This document shows positions 31,499 through 40,858 of a stretch of DNA of 64,000 nucleotides, piece after piece (the first letter of the stretch is position 1; each line of letters begins with the position of its first letter). The position numbers were made by a program, and so were the translations under genes. Under the pieces are notes generated by a model that did not search any database, was not told the DNA's origin, and was given only the letters and a program-made list of their open reading frames with translations. This stretch comes from an uncultured Oceanospirillaceae bacterium (lineage in GTDB: Bacteria; Pseudomonadota; Gammaproteobacteria; Pseudomonadales; Balneatricaceae). Location: positions 62,001-126,000 of the forward strand of contig CAKZPE010000021.1 in the NCBI GenBank assembly GCA_937138495.1. Reading direction: 5' to 3'.

Positions 31499-33399
31499 TA
31501 CTGCGTCGCCTCTCTGACAAAATGTTGTTCACCAACTTCTTTCAGAATTCCGGCATCGTCTTCGCTCAGGCGATAAGGGCGAGGCCAGTGTGTCGGTTCC
31601 ATATGACGACGGTCGAGCTGGCTGTAGTCTAGCGGCCGTTCCAGTTCAGGGTAAGGAATTGCTGCTAATAATGCATGAGTATAGGGGTGTTGTGGGTTCT
31701 GGAACAAGCTGTGGCGGGGGGCTATTTCAACCAACTGGCCCCGACACATGACGCCAATTCGGTCTGCAATGTAGTCAACCACGGCAAGGTTGTGCGAAAT
31801 AAACAGGTACGTCAGGTTCAGATCACGCTGTAAGTCTTTGAGCAAATTGAGAATTTGCGCCTGCACAGACACGTCCAGTGCAGATACCGGTTCATCCAGA
31901 ATAAGCAGGTCCGGCTGCAGGGCCAGTGCCCGGGCGATACTGATGCGCTGACGCTGGCCGCCGGAAAAACTGTGCGGGTAGCGGTTCAGGAAGCGGGCAT
32001 CCAGGCCTACCAGGGCCATAAGTTCCTTAGCACGCTGTTTGTGGAATGCTGAATCGCCAATGCCGTGGATAATAAAAGGCTCGCAGAGAATGTCGAGCAC
32101 CGTCATACGTGGGCTCAGAGAACTGAATGGGTCCTGAAATACAAACTGCATTTTTTGCCGGAAGTCGCGTAAGGACGGATCATCGAGTTCCAGCAGATGC
32201 CGGGATGTTCCCCGGTCGTTATAGACAATGTTGCCGTGGGTTGGTGAAATCGCCCGCATGAGCATTTTACTCAGGGTCGTTTTACCGCAACCACTCTCGC
32301 CTACCAGACCAAAACTTTCACCGACCTGAATATCCAGGTTGAAGTCCCTGACGGCATGGGTGACTGAATTTGATCCGTGCCAGCTGCCGTGACGGGTGTA
32401 ATAATCTTTTCCCAGTTGCTGAATGCTCAGGTGCGGTGCGTGTTCACGTTCCTGCTGGCTCCAGGGCTTGCGCTGTTGCTGTAAGAAATGACTGTCGAGC
32501 TCGACCGGACGTAGCGATGTCAGTCGGGCGTTGTCTGCCATATCAAAGGTTGGAATGGCTGCAAACAGGGCTTTCAGGTAGGGATGTTGTGGATTGTTAA
32601 ATAGTGCTTCAATAGGCCCTCTCTCAACGACTTCGCCGTGAAACATAACCACCACTTCATCCGCCATGTTAGCAACGACCCCCAGATCGTGGGTAATTAG
32701 CAATACAGACATACCGAACTCGGCCTGAAGAGATTTTATGAGCTGAAGGATTTGTGCCTGAACGGTAACATCCAGAGCCGTGGTGGGCTCGTCAGCGATC
32801 AGAAGGGCTGGCTGGCAGATTAATGCCATTGATATCATCGCCCGTTGCCGTAATCCGCCGGATAACTCAAAAGGGTATTGATTCAGTGCTTTTTCCGGAT
32901 CAGGAAATCCGGTTTTTTCCAGCATGCTGAGAACGGCGTCACGGACATCACTTTTACTGACTTGTTTATGAAGTTTCAGAGCTTCGCCGATCTGGTCCAG
33001 CAAGGTGTGTACCGGTGAAAGAGAGACCATCGGTTCCTGAAAGATAATACTGATTTCGTCACCACGAAGGTCTCGCATCTCGTGGCTGGTGGGCGCCAGC
33101 GTTGCAATATCAACGGTTTGGGCCGGTTTATTCTTTGGTTTGCAATGATACTGAATGCTGCCGTTACTGATTCGTCCGTTGCTGGGCAGAATACCGAGAA
33201 TAGCCTGTGAGGTTACCGATTTGCCTGAGCCGGATTCTCCGACAATCGCCACTGTTTTGCCCTTTGGGATAGTGAAGCTGACATCTTTGACCGCGGGAAT
33301 TTCACTGCCATGGACCATAAAACTGACGGCGAGGTTCTGAATTTCCAGTAAAGGCTCATCGGAAGCCTGGTCCTGTATAGTCTGTTGTTCGGCGTGCAT
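31498..33399 (-). CDS. yejF: Peptide ABC transporter fused ATP-binding protein, YejF type
   Basis: The 633-residue protein contains two ABC ATPase domains in tandem. The first has Walker [10 protein letters not shown], signature [11 protein letters not shown] and Walker B LLIADEPT. The second has [19 protein letters not shown] and LLILDEP. Each is followed by an oligopeptide-transporter C-terminal extension. It energises YejBE. It is the first gene of the minus-strand operon yejFABE and divergent from the epimerase gene. Start at the ATG at 33399. Confidence 0.92.
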   Translation of the reverse strand: MHAEQQTIQDQASDEPLLEIQNLAVSFMVHGSEIPAVKDVSFTIPKGKTVAIVGESGSGKSVTSQAILGILPSNGRISNGSIQYHCKPKNKPAQTVDIATLAPTSHEMRDLRGDEISIIFQEPMVSLSPVHTLLDQIGEALKLHKQVSKSDVRDAVLSMLEKTGFPDPEKALNQYPFELSGGLRQRAMISMALICQPALLIADEPTTALDVTVQAQILQLIKSLQAEFGMSVLLITHDLGVVANMADEVVVMFHGEVVERGPIEALFNNPQHPYLKALFAAIPTFDMADNARLTSLRPVELDSHFLQQQRKPWSQQEREHAPHLSIQQLGKDYYTRHGSWHGSNSVTHAVRDFNLDIQVGESFGLVGESGCGKTTLSKMLMRAISPTHGNIVYNDRGTSRHLLELDDPSLRDFRQKMQFVFQDPFSSLSPRMTVLDILCEPFIIHGIGDSAFHKQRAKELMALVGLDARFLNRYPHSFSGGQRQRISIARALALQPDLLILDEPVSALDVSVQAQILNLLKDLQRDLNLTYLFISHNLAVVDYIADRIGVMCRGQLVEIAPRHSLFQNPQHPYTHALLAAIPYPELERPLDYSQLDRRHMEPTHWPRPYRLSEDDAGILKEVGEQHFVREATQ

Positions 33400-33587
33400 T
33401 CGTTAAGGTTCCACCCTGCGATCTAAGGATAAGCATAAACAGCTCACTGATAATGACAGTCTTTTCCATGTACTGTAAAGGTTAGCCCGGGGGCTATTTA
33501 TAACAAAGCGGAATATTTTTAAGCTGTTAGCCAGGGAGCACAGCAGGTAAAATAGCCGCCGTATTTTAATTTATGGACAATCAGAGT

Positions 33588-34589
33588 ATGAAAATCTTAG
33601 TCACCGGTGCAGCAGGGTTTATTGGCTCAGCAGCGGCATTACGTTTGTGTGAACAGGGACATCAGGTAATCGGCATTGATAATCTGAATGACTATTATGA
33701 TCCGGCTCTGAAGGATGCCCGGTTGGCACGGTTAATGGGTGTAGATAATTTCCATTTTATAGAGATGGATATTTCAGACCGTGAAGCCGTCGCGTCATTG
33801 TTTGCCAGTGAAGGCTTTAACCGGGTTGTGCATCTGGCTGCCCAGGCGGGAGTTCGGTATTCCATTGAAAACCCGATGGCTTATGTAGATTCTAATCTGG
33901 TCGGGATGGCAACGATTCTGGAAGGGTGTCGGCATAATAGTGTTGAGCATCTTGTTTATGCTTCATCCAGTTCCGTCTATGGCATGAATGAACAGGTACC
34001 TTTCTCAGAAGATCATGGCGTTGATCATCCTGTATCACTCTATGCCGCGACTAAAAAATCAAATGAGATGATGGCACACAGCTATTCTCATCTTTATAAG
34101 CTACCGACTACCGGGCTTCGTTTCTTTACGGTGTATGGCCCATGGGGCCGGCCTGATATGGCGCCATTCCTGTTCACCGATGCAATCATGAACGATCGGC
34201 CGATTAAGGTGTTTAATCATGGCAAAATGCAGCGGGACTTCACCTATATTGATGATATCGTGGAAGGGGTCGTGCGGGTTTTGGGAAGTGTGCCTGAAGC
34301 GAATCCTGATGATGCTAAAGATAGCCCGGCAACCAGTTGGGCACCTTATAAGGTGTATAACATCGGTAATAATGAACCGGTTGAGCTAGGTGATTTTATT
34401 GCGGCTATTGAAAAGGCGGCGGGTAAGGAAGCAGTAAAAGAATATTTGCCGATGCAGCCGGGAGATGTACCGCGCACGTATGCGGATGTGGATAAGCTGA
34501 TGGCACTGGTGGATTTCAAACCGGCTATGCCTATCGACGAAGGTATGCAAAAATTTGTGGACTGGTACCGTGAGTACTACCAGAGCTGA
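33588..34589 (+). CDS. NAD-dependent epimerase, UDP-glucuronate 4-epimerase-like
   Basis: This is a short-chain dehydrogenase-type nucleotide sugar epimerase. The 333-residue protein has the glycine motif TGAAGFIGSAA, the SSSSVYG segment and catalytic YAATKKSNE. The N-terminal NLNDYYDPALKDARLARL is characteristic of the UDP-glucuronate to UDP-galacturonate 4-epimerases, which is the basis for the substrate call. I use the ATG at 33588 (family N-terminus MKILVTG); an ATG 15 bases earlier has no ribosome site. Its substrate would come from Ugd, whose gene nearby has an amber codon. GalE-type activity on UDP-glucose is less likely. Confidence 0.85.
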   Translation: MKILVTGAAGFIGSAAALRLCEQGHQVIGIDNLNDYYDPALKDARLARLMGVDNFHFIEMDISDREAVASLFASEGFNRVVHLAAQAGVRYSIENPMAYVDSNLVGMATILEGCRHNSVEHLVYASSSSVYGMNEQVPFSEDHGVDHPVSLYAATKKSNEMMAHSYSHLYKLPTTGLRFFTVYGPWGRPDMAPFLFTDAIMNDRPIKVFNHGKMQRDFTYIDDIVEGVVRVLGSVPEANPDDAKDSPATSWAPYKVYNIGNNEPVELGDFIAAIEKAAGKEAVKEYLPMQPGDVPRTYADVDKLMALVDFKPAMPIDEGMQKFVDWYREYYQS

Positions 34590-34601
34590 GGAACGCTGCC
34601 A

Positions 34602-34627
34602 ATACCGGCGTATTTATCCGCCGGTAT
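34602..34627. terminator. Stem-loop between convergent epimerase and phosphatase genes
   Basis: ATACCGGCG (34602-34610) and CGCCGGTAT (34619-34627) form a perfect nine-base stem around an eight-base loop, midway between two convergent stops. T-runs are weak on both sides. The placement makes a two-way terminator likely. Confidence 0.55.
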
Positions 34628-34636
34628 ATTCGGATA

Positions 34637-35224
34637 TCATTTGGAAATGTTGATGTTCAGTTCCAGGAGCTGCCATTCTCCATTGGCAAAGCGGAACCCC
34701 TGAATCGCGTTAAAATCCAGTTTATGTGGGGGCTTGCCCAACATGTTCCACCCGGTTGCCGCCGCATAAATCGCTCTGATAACGCCTTTATGGCACACGC
34801 AGCCAAATTGCTGATCACTGTCCTGACTGCTGATGAGTTCTGCCCAGGCAGTTACGCGTTCACTGACCTCCCGTGGGGACTCTCCACCGGGAGGCGTCAG
34901 ATCCAGCCCGCGGGCTTCTTCGTGGGTAAGATTTTCCGGTTGACTGGTGCGCAGTTCGGGCAAAGTCTGGCCTTCCCACTCACCCCAGTTCATTTCTATC
35001 AGTGCCAGTTCACTGGCAGCGTTGATACCCAGGCATTCTGCTGTTTGCCAGGCGCGTTCAAGTGGGCTGCTAAACCAGCGTAATGTTTGTAACTTTTTCG
35101 GGATTTTGCGGGTCTGGAGTTGGGTGATTCCCACGTCTGCAAGGGGGATATTCGTGCGTCCCTGCAGACGTTTTTGCAGGTTCCATTCGGTGGTGGCGTG
35201 GCGCAGGAAGTAAAAGTCAGCCAT
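34637..35224 (-). CDS. Histidine phosphatase family protein
   Basis: A 195-residue member of the phosphoglycerate-mutase-like phosphatases, with the N-terminal phospho-His motif LRHATTEWN and the partner residues in SPLERAWQTAE and VCHKGVIRAI. Substrates of this family range from sugar phosphates to alpha-ribazole phosphate. It is the last gene of the minus-strand glycosyltransferase operon and starts inside the preceding stop (TAATG). That coupling suggests a phosphorylated sugar or lipid-linked intermediate as substrate, but this is inference. No cobalamin genes are nearby. Confidence 0.82.
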   Translation of the reverse strand: MADFYFLRHATTEWNLQKRLQGRTNIPLADVGITQLQTRKIPKKLQTLRWFSSPLERAWQTAECLGINAASELALIEMNWGEWEGQTLPELRTSQPENLTHEEARGLDLTPPGGESPREVSERVTAWAELISSQDSDQQFGCVCHKGVIRAIYAAATGWNMLGKPPHKLDFNAIQGFRFANGEWQLLELNINISK

Positions 35225-36372
35225 TAGTCAGGTGTCCCGTTTTCAGATGGATGAGGCGTGATTTGCCTGATGATATTACCCAGCTCAGTGGCAGCGTGTT
35301 TCAGGCTGTGATGTTCAGCAATATAATGTGGGGCGTTATTCCGGTATGCCTGTAAGAGAGCTGGCGCGCCGAGTAACCGGTTAATCGCGTTTGCCAGAGC
35401 CTTTGGGTCTTTCGGAGGGCACAGTATGCCCGTGTGTCCGTCCTGCATCACTGAATGTACTCCGCCTTCATTACCCGCAATAACCGCACAACCCCGGGCC
35501 TGTGCTTCAAGAAAGCTCATCCCCAATGCTTCGTTGACTGCCGGCCAGAGGTTGATGCTGAAATGTGGCAGGATATTAAGCAGCGCCTGATTTTCCAGTC
35601 GGCCGGCAAAACGGACTCTTGTATCCTGTGCGAATAGTTTTTGAATGTCGTCCCGACGTTTACCGTCCCCAACGATCAGTAGCTGAAAATCAGCCTGAGT
35701 ATGCTGCAGAGCTTCAGCCAGTAACTGATAAGATCTGAATTTATCTCCGTCACGCATCATAGCAACAGTGATCAGCCAGGGCTTGCTGCTATCAAGCTGA
35801 TAAGTGCTGCATAGCTGGGCTTCACTAAGTGTTTGCTTTGCTGCAGGCGCCTCAACGAAAGGGGCCAGTGGCTGCAGTGGAGAAGGGGGGGGATCGCTGT
35901 AGTAGTCCTGCAGCGCGATTTGGTCAACAGGATTGATGGAGCATACTTTGCTGGCCAGTTTCAGTGCTGTATCCAGTTGTTGATGATAAGCATGCCACGG
36001 CCCGTTAGCCCGTTTTTCCGCCCAGGAAGCTTCACAGGCAATGTAGGGAATAGCCAGTGCTTTACAGATCCGGGGGCCGATCAGATCCGGTGCTTTGTAG
36101 TACAGGTGGTAGGTGAACCAGGCATCCGGTCGGTAGCCTTGCCGTTGCCAGCGTCTGATAATCCTGTCGGCAAGTTTTTCTGCTAAGGCAATCATACGTT
36201 GCTGGCGGGTAACGTCACCGGTTTTATCGAAGCTGCGTAACTGGCTGGCAAGTATTACATCAAAGCCTGCCAGCTTCAGGGCTTGCAGTAACAGGCGGGC
36301 AATCTGCCGGTCTCCGGACGGATTTTTATGTCGTGGGGACTTTAACGGTGCATAAAATGCGATACGCTGCAT
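35224..36372 (-). CDS. Glycosyltransferase family 4 protein
   Basis: A 382-residue GT-B fold glycosyltransferase. The N-terminus lacks a signal peptide and begins with an acceptor-binding half (MQRIAFYAPLKSPRHKNPSG). The C-terminal half has the GT4 donor-site pattern LLIVGDGKRRDDIQKLF ... MSFLEAQARGCAVIAGNEGGV with the conserved acidic residue. Acceptor and donor are unknown. It sits between a second GT4 gene and the histidine phosphatase, with 15 bases and a one-base overlap respectively. N-terminal SPRHKNPSGDRQIAR resembles GT4 enzymes of exopolysaccharide clusters. Confidence 0.85.
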   Translation of the reverse strand: MQRIAFYAPLKSPRHKNPSGDRQIARLLLQALKLAGFDVILASQLRSFDKTGDVTRQQRMIALAEKLADRIIRRWQRQGYRPDAWFTYHLYYKAPDLIGPRICKALAIPYIACEASWAEKRANGPWHAYHQQLDTALKLASKVCSINPVDQIALQDYYSDPPPSPLQPLAPFVEAPAAKQTLSEAQLCSTYQLDSSKPWLITVAMMRDGDKFRSYQLLAEALQHTQADFQLLIVGDGKRRDDIQKLFAQDTRVRFAGRLENQALLNILPHFSINLWPAVNEALGMSFLEAQARGCAVIAGNEGGVHSVMQDGHTGILCPPKDPKALANAINRLLGAPALLQAYRNNAPHYIAEHHSLKHAATELGNIIRQITPHPSENGTPD

Positions 36373-36387
36373 GCCGGACCCTTTGGA

Positions 36388-37608
36388 TTAACTGCTCTGC
36401 GGGTTTTGAAATAAATCGACCAACTGATCGATACCCTGTTCCACATCGAAATTTTCCCGCAGATGTTTTTGGCCGGCTTTACCCAGGGTTTCACGCAGTT
36501 CCGGTTGGCGAAGCAGGTTTTGAAGTGCTTCAGTCAGTTGTTCCGGAGATTCAGAATCCACTAAGAGTCCATTCTCACCGCTGGTAATCAGTTCAGGAAT
36601 GCCGGAAATATTCGTCGCCAGACAGCAAAGAGCCTGACTTTGGGCTTCCATTAGCACGTTTGGGAGTCCGTCACGGTCGCCGTCAGCAATGATTTTACTC
36701 GCCAGGACAAACAGGTCGCTGTTGCGGTAAGCCTCGAGAACCTCTTCCTGTGGCAGGGCGCCCAGCCAACTGATGCGATGGGCAATCCCCAGTGCTTCTG
36801 CCTGAGCCTGTAAGGGCTTTAACAGAGCGCCGCCGCCAATGTGTGTGAAGTGCCAGTTAAGCTCAGCAGGCAGCATAGAGAAGGCTTTTAGCAGGTCATC
36901 GTAGCCTTTCTTGGGTACGGCCCGGCCAACGCTGATGATTTTAACTGTTTCAGCGGGTGCTTCGGGGGCTGCCGATTGCGGATAGTTAAAGCGGTCAAAG
37001 TCCAGCCCATGATAGACGAGTTGTACTTTGTCAGGGTGATCACTGAGGCTTTGCAGGTAGGTGTGATTGGCTTGGGTGCAGGTTGCCAGCCATTCCAGTT
37101 CCTGAAGTTTTTCCCGGAGTTCCCATTCTTCGGATGTCCAGATATCTTTAGCGTGTGCTGAGCAGCTCCAGGGAAGGCTGTTCAGTAATGCTGAATATCG
37201 GGTTACGGATGCCGGTGTGTGTAAAAAATGTGCGTACATCTGTTCAATGCCTTCCGGCATTTCGGCGGTGAGTACCAGTGCCTGTCCAAACCGCCGGACA
37301 CGGTTGCGGCTCATGTCCCGCTTAAGGTCCTTCCGGAAAGCATTGAATGCTTTACCGAATGAACGCGTACTGATGCAGTGTCCCAGTGCCTTAAGTACCC
37401 TGAGGGGCTCCTGATGCAGATATTCCGGCAGGTAAATGACGTCGGCCTGAATTTGCCGGTGAATAGGGTGCGTTTGCTTATCTGTAGGGTGCCGTAGCGA
37501 AACCAGTGTGATATCCAGCCCACGTTTTTCAAGGGCTCGGATTTCCTGTGCAATGAAGGTTTCAGACAGGCGGGGATAGCCTTTCAGAATCAGGGCAATT
37601 TTTTTCAC
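36388..37608 (-). CDS. Glycosyltransferase family 4 protein (WcaL/colanic acid-type)
   Basis: A 406-residue GT-B glycosyltransferase, starting LKGYPRLSETFIAQEIRAL, a pattern shared with WcaL-like and other exopolysaccharide GT4 enzymes. The donor-site half includes IISVGRAVPKKGYDDLLKAF and GLPNVLMEAQSQALCCLATNISGIPELI. It starts at GTG 37608, preceded by AAGGA at a good distance. Sugar specificity cannot be read from sequence. It is the second of two GT4 genes in the operon and lies 30 bases downstream of the deacetylase gene. Confidence 0.85.
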   Translation of the reverse strand: MKKIALILKGYPRLSETFIAQEIRALEKRGLDITLVSLRHPTDKQTHPIHRQIQADVIYLPEYLHQEPLRVLKALGHCISTRSFGKAFNAFRKDLKRDMSRNRVRRFGQALVLTAEMPEGIEQMYAHFLHTPASVTRYSALLNSLPWSCSAHAKDIWTSEEWELREKLQELEWLATCTQANHTYLQSLSDHPDKVQLVYHGLDFDRFNYPQSAAPEAPAETVKIISVGRAVPKKGYDDLLKAFSMLPAELNWHFTHIGGGALLKPLQAQAEALGIAHRISWLGALPQEEVLEAYRNSDLFVLASKIIADGDRDGLPNVLMEAQSQALCCLATNISGIPELITSGENGLLVDSESPEQLTEALQNLLRQPELRETLGKAGQKHLRENFDVEQGIDQLVDLFQNPQSS

Positions 37609-37638
37609 GTCAATCCTTATTGGTTGGCGGTACTCAGG

Positions 37639-38394
37639 TTAACGGTTAAGCAGATCCGGGCCTGCAAGCCACTGAATCTTCTCATGTTCATGACACCAGG
37701 TAAAAAAGCGCTGTAAAAAGTCCCAGCATGCCGGATCGTGATCCAGATGATGGGTCATCAGGCCGCAGGGCTCTGAGGCGTCAATCTGGCCTGTGCGCTT
37801 GTGTTTCAGATGTTCGGTCAGTTTTCCGATAATCTGTTCATCACCGGCGTAACAGCGTTCTTTCCAGTTAATGATATCCAGATGGACATTGAGCTGCCGG
37901 ATGTGCTGCGGTTGGCTGCTATTCTCCGGGCGAGGGCCTAATACAGATAGTTTTTTATATCCGATAGCGGTCAGTTGAGGCAGCAGGTCTTCCGATAACC
38001 GGTTCCAGGGGGGGACCAGCATATCCAGATACTGTGTTTCAAAGTGTTGCGCTAATTTTTCCCGACCGGCTGCCAGGTCGTTGCATAAGGTGTCCGGAGG
38101 GTAACTTCCCCCCAGCTCAACCTTGCGCATACCTTCTGTGGCGTGGCTCTGGTGATTAATACCGTGCTGCAGTACGTAGCTGTTAGGCTGGTTAGTGCTG
38201 GAACGGATACAATCCAGGCTGGTGTGGAGTTGTTGCGGAATAACCGCCAGATGTACCGGCACCTGAAATTGTCGGGCCAGTGTTAGCAGTTGCTGCAGGG
38301 CCTGGGTATCATGGGTGGCGTCATCGTCCCGCCACCAAAGTTCTGCAGGGGTCTGCCAGTGCCGTAGTTCTTCTTCCAGTGCTGACCAGCTCAT
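37639..38394 (-). CDS. Polysaccharide deacetylase-like protein
   Basis: A 251-residue cytoplasmic protein with a divergent NodB-type fold. WWRDDDATHDTQAL carries the paired Asp, LAVIPQQLH follows, LQHGINHQSH supplies metal-binding His residues, and MLVPPWNRLSEDLLP resembles motif 3. Family members remove N- or O-acetyl groups from sugars. No signal peptide is seen, so it would act on a cytoplasmic precursor. I start it at the ATG at 38394, which overlaps the upstream glycosyltransferase stop by four bases; a frame extending to 38439 would overlap that gene by 49 bases. Confidence 0.75.
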   Translation of the reverse strand: MSWSALEEELRHWQTPAELWWRDDDATHDTQALQQLLTLARQFQVPVHLAVIPQQLHTSLDCIRSSTNQPNSYVLQHGINHQSHATEGMRKVELGGSYPPDTLCNDLAAGREKLAQHFETQYLDMLVPPWNRLSEDLLPQLTAIGYKKLSVLGPRPENSSQPQHIRQLNVHLDIINWKERCYAGDEQIIGKLTEHLKHKRTGQIDASEPCGLMTHHLDHDPACWDFLQRFFTWCHEHEKIQWLAGPDLLNR

Positions 38395-39563
38395 GTGTTT
38401 GCCTCTTCCTGACAGGACTGTACATGCTGTTCTGCCCATTGTCTGAGCAGGTTTGCTGAGTGTTCTGATCCCTGCATATTAATAGGCGGCCGTTGTTGTT
38501 GCTGTTGCAGAGACCATTCTATAGCGTGCTTCAGCGTATCAGCAGTTAACGTATGTTCTCTGACGATGGTTAACAAACCTTTAGCTTCAAGTAGCCGGCT
38601 GCGAGCCAACTGCTCGGTTTCGCTGTCTGCCTCGAATGGTACAACGACGGCGGGTGTTTCGGTTTGCAGTAAATCCATAACCGTGTTGTATCCCGCCATT
38701 GAAATTGATACACGGGCGCGGCTAAGGCTGTCAATAAAGTCATCTGCCAGTTCAACAACCTGCAGGTTGTCGCTGTTATAGGCGGACATTGCGTCTTTGT
38801 CTTCCGGCGCCATGTTGGGGCCGGTAATTAGAAGCCACTGGCAATCGGCAGCGTAGCCACTGGCGTGCAGTTGTTGCGCTGCCTGAATAATTTCTTTACC
38901 CACGGCGCCGCCGCCGATTGAAACTACAATCAGGTTCTCCCGGTTTTTGGCCGGTGGCTTTGCCGGGCATACGTAACCACTGTAGGTCAGTTGATCATAA
39001 ATTTGTGTGGCTTTGGCAAAGCTTTTTTCCAGTGGCGTAAACGCAGGATCGCCATGGATCAGAACATTGTCATATTGTTGCTGAATCAGCTGAATACATT
39101 CATCTTCACGTTTAGGGCTTCGGGCTTGCAGGATATCCCGGATGGAGCTGACGATCAGTGGTGGCACCGTTTGGCTGTGTGCCCACTTTAACAGTGGCGT
39201 CAGTTCAAAACGCATCTGCCGGCGGCCAAAAGGGTATGTTTCTGTCACGATAACATCCGGCTGAAGTTGCTCGCACAGGTTAAGAAGCGCCTGGCTGCGG
39301 TTGTGCTTATCTGCATCAGTGAATTCGCTGCCGTCGGCTTTGACCAGTCCGGAAAAACCGTTGTCAGCACTTTTAACCGGATCAAGATAATGCAGGGTTG
39401 CCGGAGCAAAGCTGATATGGGGAACAGGGACGCCGCCAAATATAACATCTACCTGCACACCGGTATTGGCCAGTGCCTGGATGACCAGTGATGAGCGGCG
39501 GACGTGGCCGATACCTAACAGGTACTGTACATAGAACAACACACGGGGCGTTGGTGAAGTCAT
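38391..39563 (-). CDS. GT-B glycosyltransferase of the MurG/GT28-like, COG4671-type family (copy 2)
   Basis: A 390-residue protein starting VLFYVQYLLGIGHVRRSSLV, with the GxGHxRR motif that marks the MurG-like and COG4671 group. The C-terminal half has the donor-site pattern VSIGGGAVGKEI ... SMAGYNTVMDLLQTETPAVVVPF. It is clearly related to the next gene upstream (39597-40793). No product is established for this family to my knowledge. It overlaps the deacetylase gene by four bases. The two paralogues may add successive similar sugars. Confidence 0.78.
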   Translation of the reverse strand: MTSPTPRVLFYVQYLLGIGHVRRSSLVIQALANTGVQVDVIFGGVPVPHISFAPATLHYLDPVKSADNGFSGLVKADGSEFTDADKHNRSQALLNLCEQLQPDVIVTETYPFGRRQMRFELTPLLKWAHSQTVPPLIVSSIRDILQARSPKREDECIQLIQQQYDNVLIHGDPAFTPLEKSFAKATQIYDQLTYSGYVCPAKPPAKNRENLIVVSIGGGAVGKEIIQAAQQLHASGYAADCQWLLITGPNMAPEDKDAMSAYNSDNLQVVELADDFIDSLSRARVSISMAGYNTVMDLLQTETPAVVVPFEADSETEQLARSRLLEAKGLLTIVREHTLTADTLKHAIEWSLQQQQQRPPINMQGSEHSANLLRQWAEQHVQSCQEEANT

Positions 39564-39596
39564 AGAAGATCCGTGGATGTGATTTGAACGGGATGT

Positions 39597-40793
39597 TTAG
39601 TTTGGAGCCTGTTCGTTATCAATAAGTTCACCGAAACGGCGTGCGACAAAGCTCAGGCCTTCGAGCATGGTCGGGCATGACTGTTCAGAAGGCGGTTTTT
39701 GTTCAACCAGTGTGGCAATTGCCTGATGCATGCTTTCAACACTGCGCTCACCTGCAAGGTCCAGCGCGGTCAGCAGTCCCAGAGATTGGGCCTTAGTTGC
39801 TCTGATCAGTTGTTCGCGGCGGGGTTTACTGCGCGGCAGTATCAGTGCCGGGCGGTCAAATGAAAGAATCTCGCAGAAGGTGTTATACCCTCCCATCGCA
39901 ATAACAGCATGGGCGCTGGCCATAAGGTGTTCAAGGTGAGAGCTGAAGGTAACCGCTTCAACCTGTTCCAGTGTTTCGGCCCGTTGCAGAAAGCTGTTTC
40001 GTTCCGTTGTGGCCATAAACGGGCCAAGTACAAAGAGAGCAGGCATTGGCTGTGGCGCAGATTCGTATGCACGCATGACCCAGTCGATCATTTCGATGCC
40101 GTCACCGCCGCCGCCGGGGGTCACCAGAATATAAGGCTGTTCGGGAATATTGATACTTTGCGGGTCAATATTTTCCGGTAAATGGCGGGGGAGGTAACCG
40201 GAAAATTGCATCTTTTCATTGATGCTGGGGGTATTGCCACTTAAGCCGTCTAAAGGGTTACCCATTCGTTCCGGGCCGTACACCCATATTTCGTCATAGA
40301 GGTCTTCGAGTACCGGCCATACCTGCTTTTTTTGCCATTCTACTTCTAGCAGCTCAGGGTCATCCATTACATCACGCAGACCAAGAACGCACTGGGTTTT
40401 AGTCTCCCGAAGCATTTCCAGTGTACTTTTCACCTCACCCTTCAGCCCTGAGGGTTCTTTATCTACCAGGAAAATGTCCGGGGCAAAGGTCTTGGCTGTA
40501 TGGAGAATAATGGATTCACGCAGCGCCATTGTATCAGCCAGATCGATATGAAGGCCCAAAGATGTGTAATCTCCATTGTGCAGCTTGATGACGCCGGGAA
40601 TGCGGACAAAATCTACTCGGGCTTTGAAGTCAAACCGGCCAATGATGGGAGAGCCTGTGAGGATCAGAATAGACAGGCCTTTGTACTGATCTACCAGTGC
40701 GTGAGCAAGTGCCCGGCAGCGGCGCAGGTGGCCCAGGCCAAATGAGTCATGGCTATAAATAAGTAACCGACAATTATCGAGTTTATTGCGCAC
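39597..40793 (-). CDS. GT-B glycosyltransferase, COG4671-type (copy 1)
   Basis: A 398-residue predicted glycosyltransferase beginning RLLIYSHDSFGLGHLRRCRA, with a C-terminal nucleotide-sugar site VTPGGGGDGIEM ... MGGYNTFCEILSFDRPALILPR. It is the first gene of the six-gene operon. The start is GTG at 40793; no ATG fits the frame, and the only purine-rich stretch upstream is TGAG, so translation may be weak. A promoter with an inverted repeat lies within 90 bases. Family name is recalled from COG descriptions; substrate unknown. Confidence 0.8.
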   Translation of the reverse strand: MRNKLDNCRLLIYSHDSFGLGHLRRCRALAHALVDQYKGLSILILTGSPIIGRFDFKARVDFVRIPGVIKLHNGDYTSLGLHIDLADTMALRESIILHTAKTFAPDIFLVDKEPSGLKGEVKSTLEMLRETKTQCVLGLRDVMDDPELLEVEWQKKQVWPVLEDLYDEIWVYGPERMGNPLDGLSGNTPSINEKMQFSGYLPRHLPENIDPQSINIPEQPYILVTPGGGGDGIEMIDWVMRAYESAPQPMPALFVLGPFMATTERNSFLQRAETLEQVEAVTFSSHLEHLMASAHAVIAMGGYNTFCEILSFDRPALILPRSKPRREQLIRATKAQSLGLLTALDLAGERSVESMHQAIATLVEQKPPSEQSCPTMLEGLSFVARRFGELIDNEQAPN

Positions 40794-40819
40794 GAATTTG
40801 GCTCATGGGTCAATGAAAA

Positions 40820-40858
40820 GGGCTATCTTACAATCGACTAGATGGTAATTGATAGCCC
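40820..40858 (-). promoter_or_regulatory. Inverted repeat overlapping the -10 of the glycosyltransferase operon promoter
   Basis: GGGCTATC (40820-40827) and GATAGCCC (40851-40858) form an eight-base inverted repeat. Inner arms CAAT and ATTG extend it after a bulge. One arm covers the proposed -10 box. On the minus strand the repeat is followed by TTTT. It may be an operator, or an attenuator if transcription starts further upstream. Confidence 0.45.
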
